Notes: generated by a model from the sequence alone, not told the origin. A stretch of 39,239 nt of DNA from Sphingobium sp. 66-54 (GCA_001899715.1 MKWI01000030.1:1-39239), one strand, 5' to 3'; counted from the first letter of the stretch, positions 1 through 8,100 are shown. Made by a program: numbers and translations.

Positions 1-37
1 GAATTCTGCGGATTTCAGACGCTAAAGCCGCGTTCCT

Positions 38-931
38 TCACATTATCGATACCTCGCGATTACTCAAGTTATGGCGAGGTGAGCATAATTGCAGCCATGA
101 AGCGATATAGTCGGCGTGGCGCACGGTCGGCACGATGCCGAGCGCAGCGCAGAGGAAGGCCGAGCCCATTTCGGCGACCAGTTCCTCGCGCGCATAGTCC
201 TTGCTGCCGAAGGGATTGGTCAGGTCGCGCGCCAGCCGCTTGGGGTGGCCAGTGGCGTGGGTCAGTTCGTGCAGACAGGTGCGGTAATAGTTGATCTGGT
301 CGAAGAAGGCCGGCTGCGGTGGCACCTGCACATAATCAGCGCTCGGCACGTAAAAGGCCCGATCACCGCCGATGCGGACATCGACACCGGAGGCGGCCAT
401 CACCGCCTCGGCCAGCGGCACGATCTCGCGTTCGGGCAGCGGCGCGGGATCGGCGGCGAGGTCGGGGCGCGACCCATCGCACTGAGAGACATTGAAGACG
501 GTGAAGCGCTTGAGGAAGGGAACGGCTTTGGCTTCGCCGCCCTCGCGCTCGACGCGCTGCTTCTCCGCCTCGGGCGTGAAACGGTCGGCATAGACGACGC
601 TCACGCCGCGCTCGCCCTTGCGCACGCAGCCGCCCGCCTGCTGCGCCTGCCGGAAGGTGAGCCAGCCTTGCGAGGGCCAGCCCTGCTCGATGACCGCGCC
701 CCACAGGATGAGGATATTGACACCGGAATAGGACCGCGCCGTTACCGCATTGCGCGGCAGGCCGGGGCCGGTGCCACCGGCCCGGCCCCATGGCTGCACC
801 CATGGGACGCGGCCATCTTCCAGCTCGGCGATAATCTTCGCGGTCACCGCGTCGTAGAGATTGGCACGAGCCTCGCTGTTCCTGTCCTGCACAGGCTCGC
901 GGCACGCACTGCGGCTGGATTGCCTCGGCAT
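38..931 (-). CDS. ardC: ArdC-like antirestriction/ssDNA-binding metalloprotease, 3' end replaced
   Basis: This is an ArdC-type protein of conjugative elements, a family that binds single-stranded DNA and protects incoming DNA from restriction. The N-terminal ssDNA-binding domain covers roughly residues 22-150 (for example NLYDAVTAKIIAELEDG and the W-rich stretch after it). A zincin-like domain follows, with HELTHATGH at 221-229 (H221, E222, H225) and the downstream EELVAEMGSAFL helix around 249-260 that supplies the usual third ligand. The start at 931 has a good GGAGG site. Family similarity stops at about residue 281 (YIASWLQ). The usual final helix of about 25 residues is replaced by an unrelated tail that ends at a chance stop. 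The gene is therefore probably 3'-truncated by a rearrangement near position 90, and activity is uncertain although the metalloprotease motif is intact. Confidence 0.85.
   Translation of the reverse strand: MPRQSSRSACREPVQDRNSEARANLYDAVTAKIIAELEDGRVPWVQPWGRAGGTGPGLPRNAVTARSYSGVNILILWGAVIEQGWPSQGWLTFRQAQQAGGCVRKGERGVSVVYADRFTPEAEKQRVEREGGEAKAVPFLKRFTVFNVSQCDGSRPDLAADPAPLPEREIVPLAEAVMAASGVDVRIGGDRAFYVPSADYVQVPPQPAFFDQINYYRTCLHELTHATGHPKRLARDLTNPFGSKDYAREELVAEMGSAFLCAALGIVPTVRHADYIASWLQLCSPRHNLSNREVSIM
52..79. repeat. Short inverted repeat at the ardC breakpoint
   Basis: CCTCGC (52-57) and GCGAGG (74-79) are perfect 6-bp inverted arms around a 16-bp core. They lie about 10 bp from the point where ardC loses similarity to its family. 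The geometry resembles a small recombination or element-end site, but arms this short could arise by chance, and no recombinase gene is in view. Confidence 0.3.
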
Positions 932-1308
932 GGTCTATCCTCCACGCCGCCCTTCAAAAGCGCATGGCCTCCCCGGAAGGCGGGGGGTGGGCGGCGAGAT
1001 ACGACCGCCAGGGCCCGGCTCCAGCGGCCTGCGGCACCGTTACGGGCGTAATGCAATGGAGCACCCCGCGCGCAGCGACGGGGTTGCCGCGGGCCGCGCC
1101 GGGCCTAGCCGGGAGCGCTGCCCACACCCGCCTGACCGGGAAAGGCCACAAGCAACGCCGCCGCGCACAACGGCGCGGCGACCACATCATGCGTCATGCG
1201 ATCGTGACCGAAGGCCGAGACCGGACACGGGCTCGGCGGCGCAAGCAGCCCTGCTGAAGCCGTAGAGCGCGGTCGCGGCCATGCCGCGAGGCGCCCTCAC
1301 AATTTCTG
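932..1308. other. Gene-free, very GC-rich stretch between ardC and the qseM-like gene
   Basis: No convincing coding region is seen here; the short open frames lack family features. The ardC ribosome-binding site (GGAGG) lies just upstream of 931 on the minus strand. A clear hairpin has 8-bp arms, CGCCGCGC (1159-1166) and GCGCGGCG (1173-1180), around a 6-nt loop. A second hairpin close to the qseM-like stop is listed separately. I cannot assign an origin of transfer or any other function. Confidence 0.4.
1273..1289 (-). terminator. Possible hairpin downstream of the qseM-like gene
   Basis: TCGCGGC (1273-1279) and GCCGCGA (1283-1289) form a 7-bp GC-rich stem with a 3-nt loop, about 20 bp past the stop codon at 1309 on the minus strand. 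There is no clear T-tract, so termination is only plausible. Confidence 0.35.
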
Positions 1309-1590
1309 CTAAGCGATCTGCTCCGGCCGTTCGCCAAAGGCCGCAACAGCGGCCGCCAGTCCGTCGCTGATGATCCAGCGGGCCCGCTCGAGGTGAGAGC
1401 GCCAGCAGGCTTCCGCATCGGCCTCCGTCACATCAAGTCCCATCAGCGTGGCAGCAGCATCCCGCCAATCATGGCCGGCATCATCCGCGTCCAGCAACGC
1501 CGCATAGAGCGACAGGTGGCTGCGGTCATATGCCGTAGGGCAGTTATCTCCGGGCGCGAAACGAGCAATGGTGGAAACGAACGACGACAC
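1309..1590 (-). CDS. qseM: QseM-like single-domain DUF2285 antiactivator
   Basis: This is a 93-residue protein from a GTG start at 1590, chosen because GGAG lies 8 nt upstream; an open frame continues to 1644 but would cross the divergent promoter. It consists almost entirely of one DUF2285 domain (HLSLYAALLDADDAG ... CWRSHLERARW...ISDG) and is visibly rich in Asp and Glu. In Mesorhizobium ICEMlSymR7A, QseM is an acidic stand-alone DUF2285 protein that binds TraR and the DUF6499 part of FseA and blocks element transfer. Here it is divergent from a small XRE regulator and less than 1 kb from an FseA-like gene, matching that system. The role is inferred from domain and position; it might instead be another DUF2285 regulator. 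Confidence 0.75.
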   Translation of the reverse strand: MSSFVSTIARFAPGDNCPTAYDRSHLSLYAALLDADDAGHDWRDAAATLMGLDVTEADAEACWRSHLERARWIISDGLAAAVAAFGERPEQIA

Positions 1591-1591
1591 A

Positions 1592-1644
1592 GGAGTAACT
1601 CCAACAAGAATGCAGAGTATACTCCGTGGATCAATACTCGACAA
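1592..1644 (-). promoter_or_regulatory. Divergent qseM/qseC-like promoter with two palindromic operators
   Basis: Two dyads share GAGT...ACTC half-sites: GGAGTAACTCC (1592-1602) and GAGTATACTC (1615-1624), both perfect palindromes. On the minus strand a promoter can be drawn as -35 TTGTCG (1644-1639), a 17-bp spacer and -10 TATACT (1621-1616). The right palindrome overlaps this -10, and the left one contains the GGAG ribosome-binding site of the qseM-like gene. Binding by the adjacent XRE protein would thus repress the qseM-like gene, as QseC does. Strand orientation is given for qseM; the qseC promoter is not clear. Confidence 0.6.
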
Positions 1645-1661
1645 CAGCGCTCATTGGGCGG

Positions 1662-1889
1662 ATGTCGAGCCGCGAAAATCTGGCGCGAAACCTTAGATCG
1701 CTGAGAACTTCCCGTGGCCTTTCACAGGAAGCGCTCGCACACGCCGCCGGTATAGACAGAACCTATGTCAGTGCCCTTGAACGCCGCAAATACAGCATCA
1801 GCATCGATCGCCTTGATCAGTTGGCCACACCGCTTGGTGTCGAGCCTCATATTCTCCTGATGAAGACGCTGCCACCTGATATCGACTAG
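1662..1889 (+). CDS. qseC: QseC-like small XRE-family repressor
   Basis: This 75-residue protein is a single HTH_3 (Cro/C1, XRE) domain: LRSLRTSRGLSQEALAHAAG is the first part of the helix-turn-helix, followed by the family signature DRTYVSALER and the hydrophobic IDRLDQLATPLGVEP. ATG 1662 is chosen because family members start at this MSSREN-like sequence; an in-frame GTG at 1626 would add 12 residues and run into the operator. It is divergent from the DUF2285 qseM-like gene, with paired palindromes between them, and runs tail-to-tail with the fseA-like gene with only 3 bp between stops. That arrangement fits QseC, which controls qseM on ICEMlSymR7A. A general XRE regulator is the conservative reading. 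Confidence 0.8.
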   Translation: MSSRENLARNLRSLRTSRGLSQEALAHAAGIDRTYVSALERRKYSISIDRLDQLATPLGVEPHILLMKTLPPDID

Positions 1890-1892
1890 ACA

Positions 1893-2646
1893 CTACGCCA
1901 AGATAGCACGCGGCCCAGCCCATACCAGCGCGGCGCCCATTGCCACGAGCCGCCGCGCTTTGGATTTCCGATACTCGCCGGCACCGGGCCAATCCCCCTT
2001 GCCTAGCAGCTTCTCCGCAATTTCGCGAAGACTGGCCCCCGTCAGCCGCGCATCCTGAGCCTGCAGGGCAAGGAGCTGTACGGAAAGCCGGCCCTGTGTT
2101 GGCAGGGTCGCACTTCCCGATTTCATGAACAGCGCACCAAAATCGCGAAGGGCCTTCAACTGCGCCGCCAGGTGCGGCCCCAGGCTCAGTTCGAATGCAA
2201 GCGACACAGGACCATCGAGCACGGTTCCTGTAGCGACATCAAGCCGCAGGACCTTGCCGTAATGATCGATGCGGACATATTCGCTCGTCGCGCAAGAAAC
2301 GGCGCGTGCATGGAAGCGTCGAAGGTCGAAAGCCTGGCCAATGCTGGAATGGCCTGCCCCCAGATGCGGCCTGGCACGAACGTTCAGAACATACGGATCC
2401 ACAGCCGCCGACCAGATCGGCTGGATCAGGGCGCAGGACTGCGCCGGGTCTTCAGGGAAAGTGCAGCCCCCAACGCGCGGCGAATGAAACATCCGCCGCG
2501 CGGCCATGTTCGGGGAGAGTCGTCAGATCCCCGAACGCAGTTCGATAGTCGGGATTGCGGCGCAGGACCTCCCAGGCCAATGCCGAACTGCCATAACGGT
2601 GGATCGCGGCAAGAACAGCGGGATCGGGTTGCTGCGCCGGAGCCAT
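1893..2646 (-). CDS. fseA: FseA-like transfer activator (DUF6499 + DUF2285) with +1 frameshift
   Basis: The gene lies in two overlapping frames. Frame one starts at ATG 2646 (MAPAQQPDP) and encodes a DUF6499 domain with the family signature LAWEVLRRNPDYR (24-36) and RWGLHF (58-63), then meets TGA at 2452-2454. Family members continue this motif as FPEDP, which here lies in the +1 frame. A slip on TTT at 2460-2458 gives a 250-residue fusion ending at 1893. The C-terminal part is a DUF2285 domain (ARLTGASLREIAEKLLG ... SKARRLVAMGAALV). FseA of ICEMlSymR7A has this domain order and is made by tRNA-Phe slipping from UUU to UUC; it activates the excisionase gene. The start lies 1 bp beyond the phyH stop, so it is probably cotranscribed with luxI and phyH. 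A plain frameshift mutation or sequencing error is the alternative. Confidence 0.82.
2452..2460 (-). other. Predicted +1 programmed ribosomal frameshift site TTT CCC TGA
   Basis: On the minus strand the zero frame reads CAC TTT CCC TGA, and the +1 frame reads TTC CCT GAA GAC. P-site tRNA-Phe can re-pair from UUU to UUC, with a slow proline codon and then a stop next in the zero frame. The join restores the family motif GLHF-PEDP exactly. This matches the UUU-to-UUC slippage established for FseA. Confidence 0.78.
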
Positions 2647-2647
2647 C

Positions 2648-3514
2648 TCAGCCCAACTCGTCCCTCTGCGACCGGACGAACATCGCCGCCGCTTCGGCCT
2701 GATCCGGCCGAAGCGCATCGATCGCCGGCAGATGCTCGGGGACGCGATCCTGCAGAAGGATCGAGGGACACTGCCCTTCCACATTGCCAAGATTGGGGCG
2801 ATGCTGCGCATAGCCGACCAACGCCGCCAGCTCCGGTGAGAAATACCTAGCGACTGGTGGCGGATAGACCAGCCATTGCAGTTCGAAGGGCTTGAGCCAG
2901 CCGAGACAATAGCTGATCACAATCCCGCGTCGAGGCGTCGTGCTGACATTACCGCCACCGCCATGAAGCGTTGATCCCAGGAAAACCAACGCATCGCCAG
3001 GCGAGACCAAAGGCACCACCGCATCAGCCTCGGGCAGGGCCGCAACCTCCGGATCGATATGACTGCCGGTCCAAAGCCGCGTGCCGCCGTTCTCGACGGT
3101 GAACGGCGTGATCGGCCACATCACGTTGACCAGATATTCGAGGCTGCCCTTGGGGCCCTGCCACATGTCCTGATCGCGATGCGGCAATTGCGGCAGGGCA
3201 CCGGGATGAATTTCGATCGCCTGGGTGAGATTGAGCGCGATCCGGTCGCACCATGGCAGCAGCATCCGCTCGACAAGCTCGAGCAATTGCGGGTGCATGG
3301 CCAGGTGCTCGACCAACGGCGACCGGGTCAGCAAAGCCCCGAAGCGTCGTGTTCGCCCGCCATAAAAAGAGCCCCGGCACAGCGGTGTCTCGACAAAACA
3401 TCCGTCCAGATCCTGTTCGATGCCCTGGAGCACATGCGGCTCGACCACATCGGCAAGCACGCACCATCCATCACGATCGAGCCTTGCGGCATGCTGGTCA
3501 ATGAGAGCGCTCAT
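2648..3514 (-). CDS. phyH: PhyH-family Fe(II)/2-oxoglutarate dioxygenase in the quorum-sensing operon
   Basis: This 288-residue protein belongs to the phytanoyl-CoA dioxygenase family. The iron site is visible as PHRDQDMW (H112, D114) and the distal STLHGGGGN (H184), followed by PRRGIVISYCLGW, whose arginine fits the 2-oxoglutarate contact. ATG at 3514 overlaps the luxI stop (ATGA), and its own stop lies 1 bp before the fseA-like start, so it sits inside a luxI-phyH-fseA transcription unit. phyH genes next to luxI/luxR are known in Novosphingobium-like sphingomonads, with no settled function. The substrate cannot be read from the sequence. Action on the acyl-homoserine-lactone signal or on a lipid-derived metabolite is conceivable but untested. 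Confidence 0.85.
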   Translation of the reverse strand: MSALIDQHAARLDRDGWCVLADVVEPHVLQGIEQDLDGCFVETPLCRGSFYGGRTRRFGALLTRSPLVEHLAMHPQLLELVERMLLPWCDRIALNLTQAIEIHPGALPQLPHRDQDMWQGPKGSLEYLVNVMWPITPFTVENGGTRLWTGSHIDPEVAALPEADAVVPLVSPGDALVFLGSTLHGGGGNVSTTPRRGIVISYCLGWLKPFELQWLVYPPPVARYFSPELAALVGYAQHRPNLGNVEGQCPSILLQDRVPEHLPAIDALRPDQAEAAAMFVRSQRDELG

Positions 3515-4116
3515 GCCGGCACCTCCGTAGGGTCAGCCGGATAGACGCCGGTCCAGCGCAGCCGGGCCGGCGTATCGCTATGGACGTGGACGAGAAAGGC
3601 GCCGATCAACCCGCCCTTGATACGCACAACTGGCCCCAGCGGCTCGGCCTGCCAGCCCATCGCCAGCACGTCCTTGCGGAAGGCATCGGGAATGACGCCG
3701 GTATAGCGCTCGATCCCGCGTTCCAGCGCGATATCGACCATGGCGCAGATGAGGGCGTTGCGCAGTTCGCGCCGCCGCCCGGCGCCGTGACGCTGCGGCA
3801 GGCAGAGCCGCGTGCTTTCCCAGGTCGTCTCACCGACCGGAACGCCGAACGGGCATAGATGCGGAAACAGCGTGCCGAGCACATGCGGCCCGGTGCTGGG
3901 CAACAGCCGCATCGACGCCTCATGCTGTCCCTCAGCATCGGCCGCGATGACATAGACGGTACCCGGACCATCGAACTGGTCGATCTCATATCGACCGTCG
4001 ACCACGGGCACGTCCCAGCCGAACAGGTCGACGAACAGACGTTTGCGATCGGCGAACATGGATTGCAGCAGCGTCTGGTTTTCCGCTTCCAGAAGTTTGT
4101 CGATGATGTGGATCAT
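3511..4116 (-). CDS. luxI: LuxI-family acyl-homoserine-lactone synthase
   Basis: This 201-residue enzyme makes an N-acyl-homoserine lactone from S-adenosylmethionine and an acyl donor. The residues invariant in LuxI proteins are all present at the expected spacing: R24, F28, W34, D46, D49, R70, F84, E100 and R103. Start ATG 4116 (MIHIIDKL) is preferred over the longer frame to 4146 because it gives the normal family N-terminus and has a GGGAAGAAG-type site upstream. It lies just downstream of luxR in the same direction and overlaps phyH by 4 nt. The acyl chain produced cannot be predicted. By analogy with traI genes on conjugative elements, the signal probably controls transfer. Confidence 0.93.
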   Translation of the reverse strand: MIHIIDKLLEAENQTLLQSMFADRKRLFVDLFGWDVPVVDGRYEIDQFDGPGTVYVIAADAEGQHEASMRLLPSTGPHVLGTLFPHLCPFGVPVGETTWESTRLCLPQRHGAGRRRELRNALICAMVDIALERGIERYTGVIPDAFRKDVLAMGWQAEPLGPVVRIKGGLIGAFLVHVHSDTPARLRWTGVYPADPTEVPA

Positions 4117-4166
4117 GGCTTCTTCCCGTTCGTGACTGTCGCGCACGAAGGGAGCAGGGATCGGTC

Positions 4167-4180
4167 GGTCAAAATAGACC
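4167..4180. promoter_or_regulatory. Candidate lux box between luxR and luxI
   Basis: GGTC (4167-4170) and GACC (4177-4180) form a perfect dyad around an AT-rich 6-bp centre; extended, the minus strand reads ACCTGGTCTATTTTGACCGA, with the ACCTG-type edge common in lux boxes. It lies immediately after the luxR stop and about 50 bp upstream of the luxI start, where LuxR would autoactivate the luxI-phyH-fseA unit. Confidence 0.5.
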
Positions 4181-4186
4181 AGGTAA

Positions 4187-4975
4187 TTACTCGGGTTGAC
4201 GGCCTTTCAACTCATGCAGCCCAACTTCACCGGCGAGCACAGCACTGACCACCAGCTCGGTTCGATCGTGGACGCCGAAAAGCCGCCGTGCCTCGGTCAA
4301 ATAGCCGTCCACTGTCCGCGGCGTCAGGGCGAGTGCCCGCGCGATCTCCTTGTTGGAATGACCGCGGCCGGCCAGAACGACACAATCCCGAGGACGTGGA
4401 CGCAGCCTCAGTCTGGACGTCGGTAGACATTGGGACTGCGGCAGCAGCCTGCGCGCGGCCTGAAACGCGAAAATGCCGATCATCTGCGCCGGTCCAAGAT
4501 AGCGGCTAGCGAGTTGGGGGCGCCGTATCCCTGCGAAAGTGCATGATCCCATGCAATCGCCCATGCGGACACACGGGACGGTAATACCCTCGTTCAGTCC
4601 TTCGCGTGCGCCATATTCGAAGCTAGCGCGATCCTGACTGTCGAAATCGATGATCCGATGAAGATCGGACCAAAGAAAAGCGCTGTCTGCAAAGATGCAA
4701 CCGCGGATGATCGGATCACGACGAAAGCGCCCCTGCCCAATCAGCCGATCCGCGATCGCTGCCGGATAGTCCTTGAGATCAATCCGATCAGGTCTCTTCA
4801 CATGAAGGTCGTCATGATGGATGAGCGCATAATGACGCCAGCCCATATCGCGCGAGACAGCCTCAATCAACGTAGCGAGTTCTTTGCGTGTCGTTGTCGT
4901 TCTAACAGCACGAACGAACCCATCCACGAGCGCCAGGCACGAACCCTCTTTAGACCGCAATCGGCTCGACGACAT
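4187..4975 (-). CDS. luxR: LuxR-family quorum-sensing regulator (TraR-like role)
   Basis: This 262-residue regulator has an N-terminal autoinducer-binding domain (about residues 15-175, with DMGWRHYALIHHD, an FLWSDL-type tryptophan motif and a GxxxGxTVP-like GLNEGITVP) and a C-terminal LuxR helix-turn-helix (about 198-255: RPRDCVVLAGRGHSNKEIA followed by TPRTVDGYLTEARRLFGVHDRTE). ATG 4975 is the best start; the open frame upstream runs into the intergenic region. luxI follows 70 bp downstream with a dyad between. The expected role is AHL-dependent activation of luxI-phyH-fseA, equivalent to TraR on ICEMlSymR7A. Whether the QseM-like protein restrains it is an inference from that system. Confidence 0.9.
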   Translation of the reverse strand: MSSSRLRSKEGSCLALVDGFVRAVRTTTTRKELATLIEAVSRDMGWRHYALIHHDDLHVKRPDRIDLKDYPAAIADRLIGQGRFRRDPIIRGCIFADSAFLWSDLHRIIDFDSQDRASFEYGAREGLNEGITVPCVRMGDCMGSCTFAGIRRPQLASRYLGPAQMIGIFAFQAARRLLPQSQCLPTSRLRLRPRPRDCVVLAGRGHSNKEIARALALTPRTVDGYLTEARRLFGVHDRTELVVSAVLAGEVGLHELKGRQPE

Positions 4976-5077
4976 GATGATTATGCCCTCCCGCCAACAA
5001 GGCACCCGGAATGCGAGCAGCGGGCTAAAAGCCCGTCGCCATTTCAATTCACTTTGTGGGGGCATTATGTGCAGACT

Positions 5078-5113
5078 GGCCGCCCCATCGCCTCAAGACG
5101 CGGTGGGGCGGCC
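5078..5113 (-). terminator. Strong hairpin downstream of the first TonB receptor gene
   Basis: A 14-bp stem with one G:T wobble is formed by 5078-5091 and 5100-5113, with an 8-nt loop, 27 bp beyond the receptor stop at 5140. No long T-run follows, but its strength and position fit a terminator separating the receptor transcript from luxR. Confidence 0.65.
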
Positions 5114-5139
5114 CAGTTCAACCCACATTCAAAGCCGGA

Positions 5140-8100
5140 CTAGAATCTTACCTTCGCGCCAACCACGAACCGCCGACCCAGAACGTCGTACAGGGCCGTA
5201 TTATAGGGAGCGAGAAGAATGAGATTGCCGCTCGGCGTCGAGGGGGGCGCGGTATCGGTCAGATTGGTAACCGATCCGTTCAGTTCGAATCTGCCATCCA
5301 TGAATTGGTAGGACATTCTGATATCCGAATAGAGAATAGCGGAAACCTTGTTCCGATCGATGTCGGTGATGCCGGGAATGGGGTTCGGATTTTGGAAGCC
5401 CGAGCCGATAAACCGTTCTTGCAACGTCAGCGAGAATGGCCCGTTGCTATAGGTGACATTGGCAGTCGCCTTCCATTCCGGCAGCGAGCGTGCATTTCCA
5501 CCCGCGCCAGCAGCATATCCAACTTGTCCGACATAGTCCGTCTTCGCACCGGTCGCGAGCGTGATGGAGTTTTCCCCAAGCCACGACAGGAATAGCCGCG
5601 TGCTCAAACGCTCATTGCCGCCACCAAAGACTTTGATCGACGTCGAATATGCGGCTTCCACATCGATACCGTTCACGTGCAACTGGTTCAGGTTCAGATA
5701 GTTGCGATGAACCCGCTCGACCTCGTTCGTCGTCGGATCGCGGACGATCAGCGAGCATAGCGACGAGTCCCCATCGAAGCAGGCTTGCAGGATGTCGTTC
5801 GAACTCAACGTCCCGATCGCGCCATTGACCTTGATATCATACCAGTCGACGGAGACCGACACGCCGCGCAGCCAGGACGGGCTGAAAACGGCGCCCATCG
5901 TCAGGGTCTTTGACGTCTCGGGGGCCAAATTGGGATTGCCGCCGCCCGAAAAGAATGCCGTCTTGGTGGCCATCTTCACCGGGTCGTAGATTTGCTCGGC
6001 CCCCGCGGTGGCTTCGTAGAGCTCGGAGAAATTGGCGGCACGCACGTCGCGCGACATCGTGCCGCGCAATCTGAAACCGTCCGCTATTTCCGCATCGATG
6101 CCAAGTTTCCATGCCCAAATGCCGCCACTGGCGGAATAATCCGCCCAGCGGACCGCACCGGAAACATTCAATTGCTTCATGAAGGGCTGGTCCTGGATGA
6201 GCGGGAGCAGCAACTCGCCGAACAGCTCCTTCACATCAAGCGACCCGCGGATGTTGGGAACGTCCGAGAATTGCGCGTCCGTATAGTCCGATATGAAGAT
6301 ATCGGGGAATCCGCGGATTCCATTTGCCGGATCGTTCGCAGGGACCGGATGGACATTGGGATCATTCGCCGGGTTACCGCCGGCGGCGCGAACGATCTGG
6401 TTGATTGTCTCCTTTCGGTAGGAACCACCGAAAGCAGCCATGAACGGTCCGGCGCCGATGCCGCGGAACAGCTCGCCGTTGAGAGTCAATTCGACAACAT
6501 TCTGGTTGATATGGCCCAGAGAGACCTTGTCGGCGGTGGAGATATAACTGTCCGTAACGCCGAGGCTATATCCCGTATCCGTATAGTAGATGGGTGTCGT
6601 TATGTTTTTCCCGACATCATAACCGGTGACATAGTCGATCGCCGCTTGCGATGCGTTGCCCCGGCCAAACGGGTTGAGGGGAACGCAGTCATCATACTGG
6701 GATGAATAGAGCGTCACATTGCAGACGATATTGCCCGAGACGGGGTCCACGACCGCGTCCACCGCGAGGGGATAGCGGTCAGTCCTCGTGGCCTTGGTTT
6801 GCCGCTGGATAAAATCGGTTCTCGAGCGCTGGTAATAAGCATTCGCCTTCCAGTTGCCCAGCAAGCCAGTGCCGAACAGACCGCCTTCGGGCACCACGGC
6901 CTCGAAGCCGATCGTTCCGGAATAGATATCGTTATCGGCAATCGTGTGGGAATCGGCCAGGTCCTGAACGCTGCCAACCCGAAATAGCGCTACGCTATCG
7001 AGGCCTTCCGCCTGCATCTGTTGCCGGATGCTATCAGGCAAGAACGCATTGTCGGCATATATCTGTAGCGGCCAGGCGGCAAGGAAGAGGCCGCCCCCCG
7101 GATTAAGGCTATCGACATGCGAATGCCCATAACTGCCTTGCGCAAACAGCTTTACGTCGTCGAACACCTCATATTCCGCATAGGCGAACAGGTTGGCGCG
7201 GTCGAAGCTCGGCAATAGATCATAGCGATCGGCGCCAATATCCGTGCCGCTGCCGCCGTTCGTGATCGACTGGGCGCCACCGCCCAATGGCATGCCGACG
7301 GGGTCACCAAATTGGAATGGCGCAAAGCTGCCATCGGGATTGAACGCAAGATTGTTGAGCGAAGAGACGAGACCGACCGGCGGACCGCCGGGGAAAATCG
7401 GCGTGAGCCCGATCCCGGCGGGCGGGAAGAAGGTCTGGATCAGACCATCGAGAGTGGCGTCGGTCGAGACCACATTGTCACGCAGCAGATAATAAGGGGT
7501 GCTACCGGGCTGTGGAACGAAGTTCGCGCCCTTATACCAGTTACGACCGCGAAAATTGGTGATGCCCTCGGATTTTTGATATTCTCCCGAAAGGAGCAGA
7601 TGACCACGATCCCCTATGTTCACTCCGCCAGCAATCGAGGCTTTCCAGTTTGAATTGTCTCCACGCTCGGTAATTCCGTTCTGGAGATTGACCTCCAGAC
7701 CGGTGAACGCGGTATCAAGGGAAAAATTGACGACCCCCGCGATGGCATCCGTGCCGTATGCCGCCGACGCGCCACCCGTGATCGTATCGACTTGCTTGAT
7801 GAACGTCTCGGGAATCGTATTCACGTCGGCGCTTCCGTATCGCGAAGCACTGGGCAGGCGGCGTCCATTCAACAGCACGAGTGTGCGGTTGGCACCCAGT
7901 CCGCGCAAGCTCAAGGCGCCGGGGCCGGGACTCGCGATGGTCAGACCGGGATTTTGCGGTGTCGTGCTGCCATAGAACTGCGGTAGCTGGGTGATGCCCT
8001 GCATCAAGGGCCCCGGCGAGAGGGTTTTCAGCTCTTCGGCCGTGACAGCCGTAACCGGCGTTGCCGTGGTCATCCCGGTCTGAATACGCGAGCCTGTGAC

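Noticed and set aside
1..6. GAATTC at the very first base, suggesting a cloned-insert boundary
   Set aside because: A single EcoRI site can occur by chance; no vector sequence is visible, so nothing is concluded.
116..1051. 311-aa plus-strand open frame opposite ardC
   Set aside because: It is antisense to a gene with clear metalloprotease motifs, has no family features, and arises from GC-rich codon structure.
954..1190. 78-aa minus-strand open frame between ardC and the qseM-like gene
   Set aside because: No ribosome-binding site, low-complexity Arg/Ala/Pro content and no family that I recognise.
1893..2811. Two separate hypothetical genes, or a pseudogene broken by a frameshift
   Set aside because: The break falls exactly on TTT CCC TGA, restores the family motif in the +1 frame, and both domains look intact, as in known FseA frameshifting. 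A mutation stays possible but is less likely.
2172..2850. Plus-strand open frames across the fseA/phyH region
   Set aside because: They lack family features and oppose DUF6499/DUF2285 and PhyH coding sequence.
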